Below are positions 28,801 to 34,393 of a stretch of 45,747 bases of DNA, in pieces. A program made the position numbers and the translations under genes. The first letter of the stretch is position 1. Each line of letters opens with the position of its first letter. Origin of the DNA: Gammaproteobacteria bacterium (GTDB taxonomy: Bacteria > Pseudomonadota > Gammaproteobacteria > Steroidobacterales > JABDKV01); contig JAHEKH010000011.1 in the NCBI GenBank assembly GCA_024638445.1, positions 1 through 45,747 on the forward strand, written 5' to 3'. The notes under the pieces are model-generated. The model did no database searches. It worked only from the letters and a program-made list of their open reading frames with translations, and was not told the origin of the DNA.

Positions 28801-31375
28801 GCGTGAACCGGTAGGTCAGCGTGAAAGTGCCGTCGCCGTTATTCGTCGGACCGGCGTTGACCGCCTTCGCCACGCCGATCTGCGGCGCCTCGGTGAACGA
28901 GATCGGCGTTGGCACGCTGTTGTTGCCCGGGTCGCCGTCGCCGTCCGGATCCGGATCCGTTCCGCTGGTCGAGGCGTCATTGACGCCCGCACCGCCCGGC
29001 GAGGTGCCGCTGCCCGTCGCCGTGTTGTTGAACGGTCCCAGGTTGCCGCCGGCATCCACCGTCACCGTGAACGACACGATCCCCGAGGCTGCCGCCAGCA
29101 GGCTGTCGGTACCGGCCAGCACGTTGGTGTCGGTCGTGCCGTTGTAGCCCGCGTTCACCGTGAAGTCGGTGCTGGTCACCGAGTCCACCGTCACCCCGGT
29201 CGTGCCGACAAAGGTCGCCGCCAGGTCATCGACCACCTGGATACCGTTCAGCGTGACGTCGCCGGAGTTCTCGACCGTCACCTCGTAGGTCAGCGTGTAC
29301 GATCCGTCGCCGTTGTTGACCGGCGTCGCGACAACCCGCTTCGCAACACCAAGCTCGGGGTTTTCCGAGAACGTAACCGGGGTCGGGCTGACGTTATCGA
29401 CCGGGTCGCCGTTGCCGTCGGGGTCCGGGTCCAGACCGTCGACCGAGTTGTCCAGCGTCAGCGATCCGCCCGGCGACTGTGCGCTGGCAAACGAGGCGTT
29501 GTCATACGGACCCGGGTTGCCGCCCGGCGTCACCGTCACCGTCACGTCCACCGTGCCCACTGCCGCCAGCGCCAGGCCGTCCGTGCCCGCCAGCACGTTC
29601 GTGTCCGTCGTGCCGTTGAAGCCAGCGTTCGGCGTGAAGTCCGTGCTCGTCACGCTGTCGACCGTAAAACCGGTCGCACCGCTGAACGTGTTCGACAGGT
29701 TGTCCACCAGCTGCACGCTGTTCAGCGGTATGTCGCCGAAGTTCTCCAGCGTGAACCGGTAGGTCAGCGTGAAAGTGCCGTCGCCGTTATTCGTCGGACC
29801 GGCGTTGACCGCCTTCGCCACGCCGATCTGCGGCGCCTCGGTGAACGAGATCGGCGTTGGCACGCTGTTGTTGCCCGGGTCGCCGTCGCCGTCCGGATCC
29901 GGATCCGTTCCGCTGGTCGAGGCGTCATTGACGCCCGCACCGCCCGGCGAGGTGCCGCTGCCCGTCGCCGTGTTGTTGAACGGTCCCAGGTTGCCGCCGG
30001 CATCCACCGTCACCGTGAACGACACGATCCCCGAGGCTGCCGCCAGCAGGCTGTCGGTACCGGCCAGCACGTTGGTGTCGGTCGTGCCGTTGTAGCCCGC
30101 GTTCACCGTGAAGTCGGTGCTGGTCACCGAGTCCACCGTCACCCCGGTCGTGCCGACAAAGGTCGCCGCCAGGTCATCGACCACCTGGATACCGTTCAGC
30201 GTGACGTCGCCGGAGTTCTCGACCGTCACCTCGTAGGTCAGCGTGTACGATCCGTCGCCGTTGTTGACCGGCGTCGCGACAACCCGCTTTGCAACACCGA
30301 GCTCGGGAACCGCCAGCGTTACGGCGGCATTGTCCTGGTCGTCTTCCGCCGGAACATTGTTGTTGGGTGTGGAATCGGGATCGGTTGCCAGCAACGCGGT
30401 GACTTCGGCGCTGTTGTCCCACGGGCCGGTCGCCTCCATGCGGGCATCGATGGTGAGCTGCGCCGTGCCGCTCGGTGCCAGCGTGCCGACGGTCCAGACA
30501 CCGCTGCCGGAGGCATAGCTGCCGCCCCCGTTGTCGGTCAGGTACGTGAACCCGGCCGGCAGCAGGTCGGTAACCGCGACGCCGGGCGCGTCGTCAGGTC
30601 CGTTGTTGACCACATCGAGGGTGAACACGACTGTGTCGCCGGCTTCGGCGGTGGCCGGCGCGACGCTCTTGGTGAGCTGCGTATCGGCCATCGGGTCATC
30701 GAAGTCGAAATCGTGGATGTTGATCCACTGGAAACCCGGGTTGGATGTACCGATCTGGTTACGCCAGACAATACTGACCTGGGTGATGCCGCTGACCGGA
30801 GTTCCGCCGTCACCGAATACAAAAGTCGCGTTGCCGTCGGAAGTTGTACCGCCGGCACCGGCGGTTCCGCGCACGGTGTTGGCGTTGGTCTGCGTGTTTG
30901 CCACGCTGGTGACGATAGAGGTCGGGTTGATCGGTCCGGACGGCGTCAGCGCCGTTACCGACATCTCGTCGATGAACGTGGACCCGAGGTCCATGTCGAA
31001 CACATTGAACGACAGGTTGCCCACCCCACCCGGATAGCCGGTGAAGTCAAAGGTAACCGTGACCATAGGGTTGCTGGCGTCAGTATAGTCCGTCGCGACA
31101 TACAGGCCGTTCTCCGCCGGCACCAGGCCACCGGTGTTCTGGGCGTTGATTGCCGGGGAAATGACCGCGCCGGCCTGGTCGAGATCGGCCGTGTTGCCGC
31201 CGAAGGTAACGGTGATGTCACCGCTGCCAATGGTGTAGGTCTCGGAGAGATTCGTGTTGCCCTCGGGCACCCAGGTCAGGGTGTCCCAGTCGAGAATCTC
31301 GGGCGTTGCGCTTGCCGCGGCTGAAAAAAGCAACGCGGCTAAAAACGAACCGAGACGGCCGGCGGTCTTATTCAT
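16883..31375 (-). CDS. Giant outer-membrane DUF11-repeat/OmpA/beta-barrel protein (4830 aa)
   Basis: One uninterrupted 14.5-kb frame. A signal peptide (residues 1-23) is followed by an unassigned beta-rich domain (to about 230) and a canonical DUF11 domain (about 233-350). Fifteen tandem 157-158-residue DUF11-like repeats follow (about 357-2720), each ending in an Asp-rich DPDPDGDGDPGNN-type loop that may bind Ca2+. Two carboxypeptidase-regulatory/SdrD-B-like segments (about 2722-2920), another DUF11 (about 2960-3080) and another SdrD-B segment (GTVFGDADGDGWQDEGE) come next. OmpA-like regions lie at about 3198-3378 and 3686-3803, and the last 860 residues are rich in alternating-hydrophobic strands and end in GWFINALGKY, like an outer-membrane barrel. 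It is probably a surface adhesin or matrix protein. The ATG at 31375 has GGGAAC upstream. The stop overlaps rsmG. The function is inferred from architecture only. Confidence 0.88.
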   Translation of the reverse strand: MNKTAGRLGSFLAALLFSAAASATPEILDWDTLTWVPEGNTNLSETYTIGSGDITVTFGGNTADLDQAGAVISPAINAQNTGGLVPAENGLYVATDYTDASNPMVTVTFDFTGYPGGVGNLSFNVFDMDLGSTFIDEMSVTALTPSGPINPTSIVTSVANTQTNANTVRGTAGAGGTTSDGNATFVFGDGGTPVSGITQVSIVWRNQIGTSNPGFQWINIHDFDFDDPMADTQLTKSVAPATAEAGDTVVFTLDVVNNGPDDAPGVAVTDLLPAGFTYLTDNGGGSYASGSGVWTVGTLAPSGTAQLTIDARMEATGPWDNSAEVTALLATDPDSTPNNNVPAEDDQDNAAVTLAVPELGVAKRVVATPVNNGDGSYTLTYEVTVENSGDVTLNGIQVVDDLAATFVGTTGVTVDSVTSTDFTVNAGYNGTTDTNVLAGTDSLLAAASGIVSFTVTVDAGGNLGPFNNTATGSGTSPGGAGVNDASTSGTDPDPDGDGDPGNNSVPTPISFTEAPQIGVAKAVNAGPTNNGDGTFTLTYRFTLENFGDIPLNSVQLVDNLSNTFSGATGFTVDSVTSTDFTPNAGFNGTTDTNVLAGTDGLALAAVGTVDVTVTVTPGGNPGPYDNASFASAQSPGGSLTLDNSVDGLDPDPDGNGDPVDNVSPTPVTFSENPELGVAKRVVATPVNNGDGSYTLTYEVTVENSGDVTLNGIQVVDDLAATFVGTTGVTVDSVTSTDFTVNAGYNGTTDTNVLAGTDSLLAAASGIVSFTVTVDAGGNLGPFNNTATGSGTSPGGAGVNDASTSGTDPDPDGDGDPGNNSVPTPISFTEAPQIGVAKAVNAGPTNNGDGTFTLTYRFTLENFGDIPLNSVQLVDNLSNTFSGATGFTVDSVTSTDFTPNAGFNGTTDTNVLAGTDGLALAAVGTVDVTVTVTPGGNPGPYDNASFASAQSPGGSLTLDNSVDGLDPDPDGNGDPVDNVSPTPVSFAENPEIGTAKSISTGPTNNGDGTYTLTYTVTVENSGDVSLDSVQVVDDLASTFAGATGFTVDSVTSTDFTVNPGYNGSTDTNVLAGTDSLAVAAIGTIDITATLTPGSNLGPYDNTANGSGTSPGGTVVADDSNTGTNPDPDGDGDPTNNNVPTTLNLPETPEIGTAKSVSAGPTNNGDGTFTLTYTVTVNNSGDVPLSGVQVVDNLATTFSGATGFTVDSVTSTDFSVNPGYDGSTDTSVLSGTDSLATGTGGTVDITVTVTPGGNLGPYSNTATGSGTSPGGTNVSDDSTAGNNPDPDGDGDPGNNATPTPVSFSENPQIGVAKALTAGPVNNGDGTHTLTYRFTLENFGDVVLTSVQVVENLAGTFAAATGFTVDTLTSTDFTANGAFDGNADTNLLDGSDSLVLGGTGTIDLTITVTPGGNLGPYDNNVFAQAFSPGGTLTLDNSVDGLDPDPDGNGDPVDNVGPTPVSFMESPEIGLAKSASAPVSNGDGTYTFTYAMTVENSGDVPLDSLQVTTDLASAFAGATGFTVDSVTSADFAVNPGYNGSTDTNLLAATDTIAAAATGTIALTITVTPGGNLGPYDCIAIASGDSPAGTTVMDTSTDGANPDPDGDGNPANNSVPTPVSFAENPEVGIAKSAGAPVNNGDGTYTFTYTMTVENFGDVALDSLQVITDLGTAFAGATGFTVDSVTSTDFTVNAGYDGSTDTNLLAGSDTIAIGATGTIDLTLTVTPGGNLGPYDCIAIVSGTSPAGTGVNDTSTQGVDPDPDGDGDPGNNTSPTPVSFAENPQVGIAKTVSAGATNNGDGTYTLTYSMAVENFGDVDLNMLQVVTDLGTAFAGATGFVVDSVTSTDFAVNPGYDGSTDTSLLAGTDTFAVAATGSVDLTITVTPGGNLGPYDCTAIANGTSPIGTLSSDTSVDGTDPDPDADNDPTNNTSPTTVLFAENPQIGVAKAITAGPANNGDGSYTLTYTMTVENFGDTPLDSVQVVDNLANTFSAATGFSVDAVTSADFTVNPAYDGNADTNLLDGSDTLAVTTTGAIDLVVTVTPGANLGPYDNSVFAQGTSPGGALTLDSSVEGLDPDPDGNNDPVDNVGPTPVSFGEAPEIGLAKSASAPVNNGDGTFTFTYTMTVENSGDVALDMLQVVTDLGTAFAGATGFAIDSVTSTDFTVNAAYDGSGDTNLLAGSDTIGVGASGTIDVTLTVTPGGNLGPYDCIAVASGTSPAGTVVNDTSTVGANPDPDGDGDPGNNSEPTPVSFAENPQIGVAKAITGSPSNNGDGTFTFTYTMTVENFGDVTLNSVQVVENLAGTFAAATAFTVDALTSADFTVNPAFDGDTDRNLLDGSDTLAVAASGTIDLTVTVTPGSNLGPYDNSVFAQGFAPGGSLTLDNSVDGLDPDPDGNNDPVDNISPTSVTFGENPVIGIAKSVSAGPVNNGDGTFTFTYTMTVENYGDVALDNTQVTTDLAAAFAGASGFVVDSVTSTDFTVNAAYDGSGDTSLLAGTDTIAAGATGTIDVTLTVTPGANLGPYDCIAVASGTSPAGTNVNDTSTAGADPDPDGDGDPGNNSDPTPVSFAEMPQIGTAKAAGMPVNNGDGTFTLTYTIAVENSGDVGLDSVQVTDDLSTTFAGTTGFTVDSVTSSVFAVNPAYDGSSDINLLTGTDTLAVAATGNVAVTVTVTAGGNFGPFDNSATASGLTPSGTPVSDISTVGADPDPGNDGPGDDSTPTPVTFDPGVAAISGNAWLDQDIDDLFDGTEPPLDGWIIEIIQNGVVVATVPVAPDGSYFIDNLPPGGGYSVQLRHPSSSAVFGLLDNLTLPPGGTLTDQNLAIDPSGVVYDSVSRVPVPGVTVTLVDANGIPLPDICLLPDQQDQVTDVDGLYRFDLLVDIDPACPSGNTYDIVFTVPAGYVPGVSATIPPEAGALSATGQPDPFQVQPQFGAPTGGASTLYYLSFLLSAGDPNIINNHIPIDPVSATADVLVSKRADRRQTVVGDLIVYTVTVENPGAAITGLTLSDMIPAGFTYVQNSARLQPATGVTVTGQRPVAFGNISVPAGESVELRYMLRVGAGVVQGDYTNTVTPLIGGVPVGNTAQATVTVTADPDFEQTTIVGTVFGDADGDGWQDEGEAGIPGVRLATVEGLIIETDAFGRYHIAGVDGGRRDRGRNFIIKVDPSSLPDGVTFTTENPRVQRITEGLMNRFDFGVGLPGGVDRCCDQIDVKIGEIFFESGSSKVRPEFLPLVEQLADRLRDSRGGTLYIEGHAEPAEALAYQADSYTVMQYFAPRSTKLRPEDIAELDAIIAKWRGAQNVSVSAVGHTCNTPIAKKNRKEFKDNYELSRKRAQAVASYLRIGLGIAPEQVAIDGKGPDQPVASNATPEGGALNRRVELTISGQARQQVSTPATLARDRANAVYEALRKLLGDDMVRNIRIETGALPPGEQELDMDADAQTGWLSRGAGALLGLVIGTAQADGLPEACTVDSCRTAEGYVIQIVPSSDAPMAGDTLAARADTRRVDVSGRFSVPVGNSGMLWATEDPSGATPRLALHGPELAPVEGGALAPGVSFFVYSNYAAFIDRAEVQVYHGDDIDLIEPLAIVPFKPGVFSRIDWPGTGVERRLEPGDELYYRVRAWDDAGHYDETHLEHLRLVSVDEFDRSAESDADLLLPVMAGSSDGIAGSRLGPLDGNVLVLQPPAEDLERERGTYTVTPHFDTRKTVLKPADRAELDRIVSEWAGAENVHLHVIGHTDNVRIAPENRKEFANNQVLSEARARAVAAYVGSRLALPPSAIVTEGRAQREPVASNTTAAGRAQNRRVELTITGTRVTRTITKAAGKKLVEPASNTVINITESLEEAVNLISARLGDSSTSTAGRHYADVAVAQSSAHALEAVYGRSDLRLQRIPVNGSRVRIHGQDIGGNTALRIDGQPVPLDTSGRYAVEYLVPVGRHDFDVELVDADGRVTDRQKVPVEVSGRHIFLVALADLTLSDSSISGSIEPLAADDRYDDDFLVEGRIAFYLKGKIKGKYLITAQMDSQEEEIGDLFSNLFDKDPRNVLRRLDPDRYYPVYGDDSTTYSDTDTQGRFYFRADWDRSSATWGNFHTGFTGTEFAQYNRSLYGAHLRHESLRVTSKGEAKTEALAFVSEAQTAFGHSEFIGTGGSLYYLKHQDILPGSEKAWIEVRDRDSDRVRDLITLQRGIDYEVDELQGRIILSRPLMQISRLQSPGLIKDTPLDGDDLVLLVDYEYLPAGFGPDKVTVGGRGKMWLTDDIAVGATLVSENRDTEDYNLLGGDILWQPGEGTYVKAEFAQSEASQADRFQSADGGLTFDDTTPLGSGREGDAWGVEARVNSREAMNTDNEWVGGAWYRRTDDNFSVARRDPGVDTTEYGVELTGHLSDRMDLSARGSVVERETIDEDRRLSLQVDYALSDRSELSGELRSVEETRVTGSADGTLMALRYSYDLSDSIAIYGIGQFTLSNDSGRYDNNDLATVGISMDLNGKTTLHGEYSTGHRGDGALLSLDYRLDDRHEVYGTFTQSADRTDLREPGTRIALGHRSRITDQATLFNERQFVEEREQAGIAHVFGLDFELSPGWAIGLSVQSGELETSQGNVDRDAGTVSASYRGERVNWRGKAEYRNENGFSDVRQVLTTNRLDLKLSEDWRLLTRVNHSETEDQTLTDRDDSAVFTEAGVGFAYRPLDGRLNMLAKYTFLYDLPAPAQIDGGTDQRSHVVSLEGIYRINPKWEIGGKVAQRQGELRIDRDFGQWFESSTDFFALRGRYHLVRRWDAMIEYRMLDTDDAGSSRDGWLLSVDRHINDHFRIGVGYNFTDFSDDLTDLDYDHKGWFINALGKY
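23207..30307 (-). repeat. Fifteen tandem 471-474-bp repeats inside the giant gene
   Basis: Each unit encodes one DUF11-like domain that begins PxxGxAK, continues NNGDG(T/S)(Y/F)T(L/F)TY and V(D/E)NxGDV, then GATGFTVDSVTSTDF, and ends in an Asp/Pro/Gly loop and PTPVSFxE. Unit starts can be read at 30307, 29359, 24628, 24154 and 23680, giving a period of 474 bp (158 codons), with a few 471-bp units. By sequence the units fall into three subtypes, S (TGSGTSPGG), F (LDNSVDGLDPDPDGNGDPVDN) and C (YDCIA), in the order S F S F S S F C C C F C F C S, five of each. Confidence 0.93.
28428..30289 (-). repeat. Recent 948-bp tandem duplication (two repeat units)
   Basis: Positions 28428-29341 and 29376-30289 are identical over 914 bp by direct reading, offset by 948 bp (316 codons, two repeat units). 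The flanking bases differ at 28427/29375 and at 29342/30290. Other repeats in the array differ much more, so this copy is young or kept identical by gene conversion. Confidence 0.92.
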
Positions 31376-31532
31376 GTTGGGTTCCCAGCATTAGTTTGGT
31401 TTTCTCGCCTTGCCCATTGTGGACAAGAACAATCCAACCAATTGAATCTATTCGTTATCGCGAAGAAAACTTTTGTAGCGGCCCGCACCCACACCGCCGC
31501 TGGCAGCGAAGCCGAACCTGTCCCTGGGCGAT

Positions 31533-31538
31533 ATTATG
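31533..31538 (-). promoter_or_regulatory. Candidate -10 element for the giant gene
   Basis: On the minus strand CATAAT (31538-31533) lies in the 222-bp gap before the giant gene. It would start transcription about 150 nt before the ATG, giving a long leader. A TTGTCG sits 20 bp upstream, longer than the ideal spacing, so the assignment is weak. I recognise no riboswitch in the leader. Confidence 0.3.
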
Positions 31539-31597
31539 TCAGGTTTCACCGGGTCGGGCGACAAGAAAACCCTTATGCGGCAGGTAATTGCAGCCGA

Positions 31598-32296
31598 TTA
31601 GTCGCTGCTGTGCATGTACAGCCGGACGACATACCAGAACATCAGCGCCAGCGAGGAGAATAACTCCAGCGCTGCACCGACATAGCGGTCCTCGGAGAAG
31701 TGATGCAACACGTTGGAGGTGTCGTAGAGGATGGCCGCGCCGGCAAAGCCGATCATCGCCACCGTGAACCAGGTACCCAGGTTAAAACCGAACAGTAGCC
31801 CGAACACGATCAGCCCGAGAGCGATGGCGCCGCCCCACAGCAGGGTGCCCCGCAGGAACGAGAAATCCTTGCGTGTCACGAACGCGATTGCGGTGAGCAC
31901 CGCGAAGGCGGCCAGCGTGGCCATCGCCGCCTGTTTGGGGATATCGGGTGAAATCTGCATGGCCGCATACAGCAACGGCAGCATGATCAGCGCCTCGGCC
32001 ACGACAAAACCGCCGAGCGCGGCATATTGTGCGGCCTTGCTCTGGGCGGTGTGAGCGACCCGGCTGGCCAGCCAGCCGACGACCATGAACGCACCGAGCA
32101 CCAGCAGCCAGCCCGGTCCGATACCGAGCAGCGTACGGGCAATCTTCTCGCCTGCCTCGCTCTGGAACAGGGCTGCCTCGATGGCCACGAACAACGTGAT
32201 GGCGCCGAACAGGTGCAGGTAGGTGCGGTTGATGAAATCGCCGCGGGTTTCTACACCCATCTGGGAAACGGGTCGCGCGTTCAGCTCGTAGCTCAT
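31598..32296 (-). CDS. BAX inhibitor-1/YccA family membrane protein
   Basis: This 232-residue inner-membrane protein has seven hydrophobic helices, matching the BI-1 (TMBIM) family. Bacterial members include YccA, which modulates FtsH, and YetJ, a pH-gated Ca2+ leak channel. Recognisable parts are the N-terminal FINRTYLHLFGAITLFVAIEA, the middle GGFVVAEALIMLPLLY, and the end segment AAILYDTSNVLHHFSEDRYVGAALELFSSLALMFWYVVRLY with the conserved Asp used for gating in YetJ. The ATG overlaps the stop of the reductase gene (ATGA). It is the last gene of a three-gene operon and is followed by the promoter region of the giant gene. Whether it transports Ca2+ is not visible. Confidence 0.9.
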   Translation of the reverse strand: MSYELNARPVSQMGVETRGDFINRTYLHLFGAITLFVAIEAALFQSEAGEKIARTLLGIGPGWLLVLGAFMVVGWLASRVAHTAQSKAAQYAALGGFVVAEALIMLPLLYAAMQISPDIPKQAAMATLAAFAVLTAIAFVTRKDFSFLRGTLLWGGAIALGLIVFGLLFGFNLGTWFTVAMIGFAGAAILYDTSNVLHHFSEDRYVGAALELFSSLALMFWYVVRLYMHSSD

Positions 32297-33318
32297 GTCG
32301 GTTCCTTGTCTGTTCCTGAGTCTTTACCCGCAATATCGACCACCGTTCGGCCGGTGACTTCGCCACGCAGGTATTGCCCGAAGACCGCCGGCAGCCCGGC
32401 GAGTTCCACGGTGCGGGTGCCGATTTTATCAAGATTACGGGGCATGAGGTCGCCGGCGATGCGGGCCCAGACCGCCAGCCGCAGCGGCCGGGGCGTCGCG
32501 GACGAGTTGATACCCAGCAGGTTGATGCCCCGCAGGATGAACGGCATCACGGTGGTTTCGAGCTGGTGGCCCCCGGCCAGCCCGATACTGGCGATGTTGC
32601 CCTGGTAGTCAACGGTCCGGGTCAGCCAGGCGAGCATGTCGCCGCCGACGTTGTCGATGGCGCCGGCCCATTGCGTCTTTTCCAGCGGCCGGTGACCGTA
32701 ATCGACATCGGCGCGGCCAATAACGCGGGCCGCCCCGAGGTCCTGCAGGAATCCGGCGGCACCCGCTTTGCCGCTGACCGCAACCACTTCGTAGCCGCGC
32801 CCGGCCAGCATGTCGATCGCGAGACTGCCGACACCGCCGCTCGCGCCGGTGACGATCACCGGGCCGTTCGGGGGTTCCTGCCCGTTCTGTTCCATCCGGT
32901 GTATCGCCAGCGCGGCGGTGAAACCGGCGGTGCCGAGACACATCGCGTGCCAGGCATCGAGTCCCGCAGGCAACGGGATGACGGCGTCACCGGGGACACG
33001 CGCATATTCCGCATAACCCCCGTCACGGGTCTCGCTCAGGTCGCAACCGGTAACAAGGACGGCATCACCGGTTTTGTAACGATCGTCGTCAGACCGCTCC
33101 ACGGTGCCGGCAAGATCGATGCCGCCAACGAGCGGATAGTTGCGCAAAATCGGCGCGGCACCGGTCGCGGCAAGCGCATCCTTGTAGTTCACGCTGGAGT
33201 GCGTCACCCGGATAACAACGTCGCCGTCGCTGAGATCGGCGAGCGTAATGTCATCGAAACGCGCCGCGATCCCGTCGTCATCACGATGAATCCGGAACGC
33301 CCTGAACGGTTCCTTCAC
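32293..33318 (-). CDS. AcuI/YhdH-family NADPH-dependent quinone (acryloyl-CoA) reductase
   Basis: The protein (341 residues) is an MDR-superfamily zinc-independent oxidoreductase. Members of the YhdH/AcuI branch reduce acryloyl-CoA to propionyl-CoA using NADPH. Diagnostic segments are THSSVNYKDALAATG near residue 39, YPLVGGIDLAGTVE, the cofactor motif VTGASGGVGSLAIDMLAGRGYEVVAVSGK, and the C-terminal FILRGINLLGINSSATP. No catalytic-zinc cysteines are present, consistent with the branch. The start is GTG at 33318, overlapping the stop of the MBL gene (GTGA). AcuI suggests acrylate/DMSP or general enal detoxification, but no DMSP genes are nearby, so the substrate is left open. Confidence 0.9.
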   Translation of the reverse strand: MKEPFRAFRIHRDDDGIAARFDDITLADLSDGDVVIRVTHSSVNYKDALAATGAAPILRNYPLVGGIDLAGTVERSDDDRYKTGDAVLVTGCDLSETRDGGYAEYARVPGDAVIPLPAGLDAWHAMCLGTAGFTAALAIHRMEQNGQEPPNGPVIVTGASGGVGSLAIDMLAGRGYEVVAVSGKAGAAGFLQDLGAARVIGRADVDYGHRPLEKTQWAGAIDNVGGDMLAWLTRTVDYQGNIASIGLAGGHQLETTVMPFILRGINLLGINSSATPRPLRLAVWARIAGDLMPRNLDKIGTRTVELAGLPAVFGQYLRGEVTGRTVVDIAGKDSGTDKEPT

Positions 33319-34274
33319 TTCGTCCCCTGCCGCTTGCGCCGTTCCAGCCAGACCGCCAGTCCCTGCGCGTTCAGCTCGATGTCGCCGTCGAGCAACCGGT
33401 GGCGTTCGTCAGCGTCGCCGGTATAACCATGCTGCGCCAGTTCGTCGCTCAACCAGTCGAACATGTCGCCGACAATACGCTCATGGCGGTCGGCTGCGTG
33501 CTCGTGACGTTGCGCAATTTCGACAAACGCATCGATGCCCCGGTGCAGCTCTGCCGCCAGCCGCGTGGTGTCGCCTACCCGGCTGTAATGCGTGAGGTAC
33601 GCATACTTCGGATTGAAGCTCATGATCCGGTCGAGCGAGGCATGCAGTTGGTCGGGGTCGAAGTGCACCGGTGTCGTGGTCGGCATGATAAACGGGCCTT
33701 TCCCGGTGTCAAATTCCCGGTAGGACAAACCGAAGTTATCGCCCGTAAAAACAACACCTTCTGCCTCATCCACCAGGCAATAGTGATGCAGTGCATGGCC
33801 TGGTGTGTGGATCAGCAGGAAACGCCGCCGCCCGACGTCGAAGTGCTCGCCGTCGTCGGCTGCGAGCACCTGCGATTCGGGGATCGGCGGAATCTGTCCG
33901 TACAGTTTGTCGAACAACTCGTCGCCGTACACCGCACGCGTTCCCGCGACGAGTTTTTCCGGATTCAACAGGTGCGGCGCGCCACGTGGATGGACGACCA
34001 CCTTTGCATTCGGCAGTGCCGCGGCGAGTGCGCCGGCACCACCTGCATGATCGAGATGAACGTGGGTCACAAATATGTAACGAACGCTGTCGGCCGTGAC
34101 ACCTTTCTCTTTTAGCGTCGCGAGCAGATAGGGAACGGAATGGGTCGTCCCGGTATCGACGAACGCCGCCACGCCATCGTCGATAACCAGGTGACTGGCA
34201 TCCATTCGTGGCCGTACGTACTGCGTGTCGATTGCGGTGATGCCGTTGCCGACTTCTTCGTGATGAAGTTTCAT
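33315..34274 (-). CDS. MBL-fold metallo-hydrolase
   Basis: This 319-residue metallo-beta-lactamase-fold hydrolase has the metal motif THVHLDHAGG at residues 70-79 (His71, His73, Asp75, His76), a further ligand in HTPGHALHHY, and VVFTGDNFGL carrying the bridging Asp. The C-terminal helical region (about 225-319) is longer than in glyoxalase II and ends in a basic tail. The substrate is unknown. The ATG at 34274 starts the conserved region (MKLHHEEVGNGITAIDT); an extension to 34352 would run through the promoter area and lacks similarity. There is no clear Shine-Dalgarno, and a TAGAAT sequence lies 7 nt upstream, so it is a weaker leaderless candidate. It is the first gene of the MBL-reductase-BI-1 operon. 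Confidence 0.88.
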   Translation of the reverse strand: MKLHHEEVGNGITAIDTQYVRPRMDASHLVIDDGVAAFVDTGTTHSVPYLLATLKEKGVTADSVRYIFVTHVHLDHAGGAGALAAALPNAKVVVHPRGAPHLLNPEKLVAGTRAVYGDELFDKLYGQIPPIPESQVLAADDGEHFDVGRRRFLLIHTPGHALHHYCLVDEAEGVVFTGDNFGLSYREFDTGKGPFIMPTTTPVHFDPDQLHASLDRIMSFNPKYAYLTHYSRVGDTTRLAAELHRGIDAFVEIAQRHEHAADRHERIVGDMFDWLSDELAQHGYTGDADERHRLLDGDIELNAQGLAVWLERRKRQGTK

Positions 34275-34318
34275 GCGATTTATTCTAACCGAGACACGTG
34301 TGACGAACGTTACCGTGT

Positions 34319-34347
34319 TTGTACTTTTTGCCGCGTGGCGATATAAC
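34319..34347 (+). promoter_or_regulatory. Sigma-70 promoter for the SIMPL gene
   Basis: TTGTAC (34319-34324) and TATAAC (34342-34347) are separated by exactly 17 bp. The predicted start near 34354 leaves about 40 nt of leader with a GGAG ribosome site at 34385-34388. The region is divergent from the MBL operon. Confidence 0.65.
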
Positions 34348-34393
34348 TGCACGTGGCTATCTCTAACGAACTGTGCAGAATGCTGGAGCGAAT

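Noticed and set aside
23207-30307. Regular DNA repeats that could be mistaken for a CRISPR or satellite array
   Set aside because: The period is 471-474 bp, always a multiple of three, and the repeats stay in one open frame encoding DUF11-like domains.
31376-31597. A riboswitch in the long leader of the giant gene
   Set aside because: No recognisable c-di-GMP, cobalamin or other conserved core is present; only a weak -10 element was kept.
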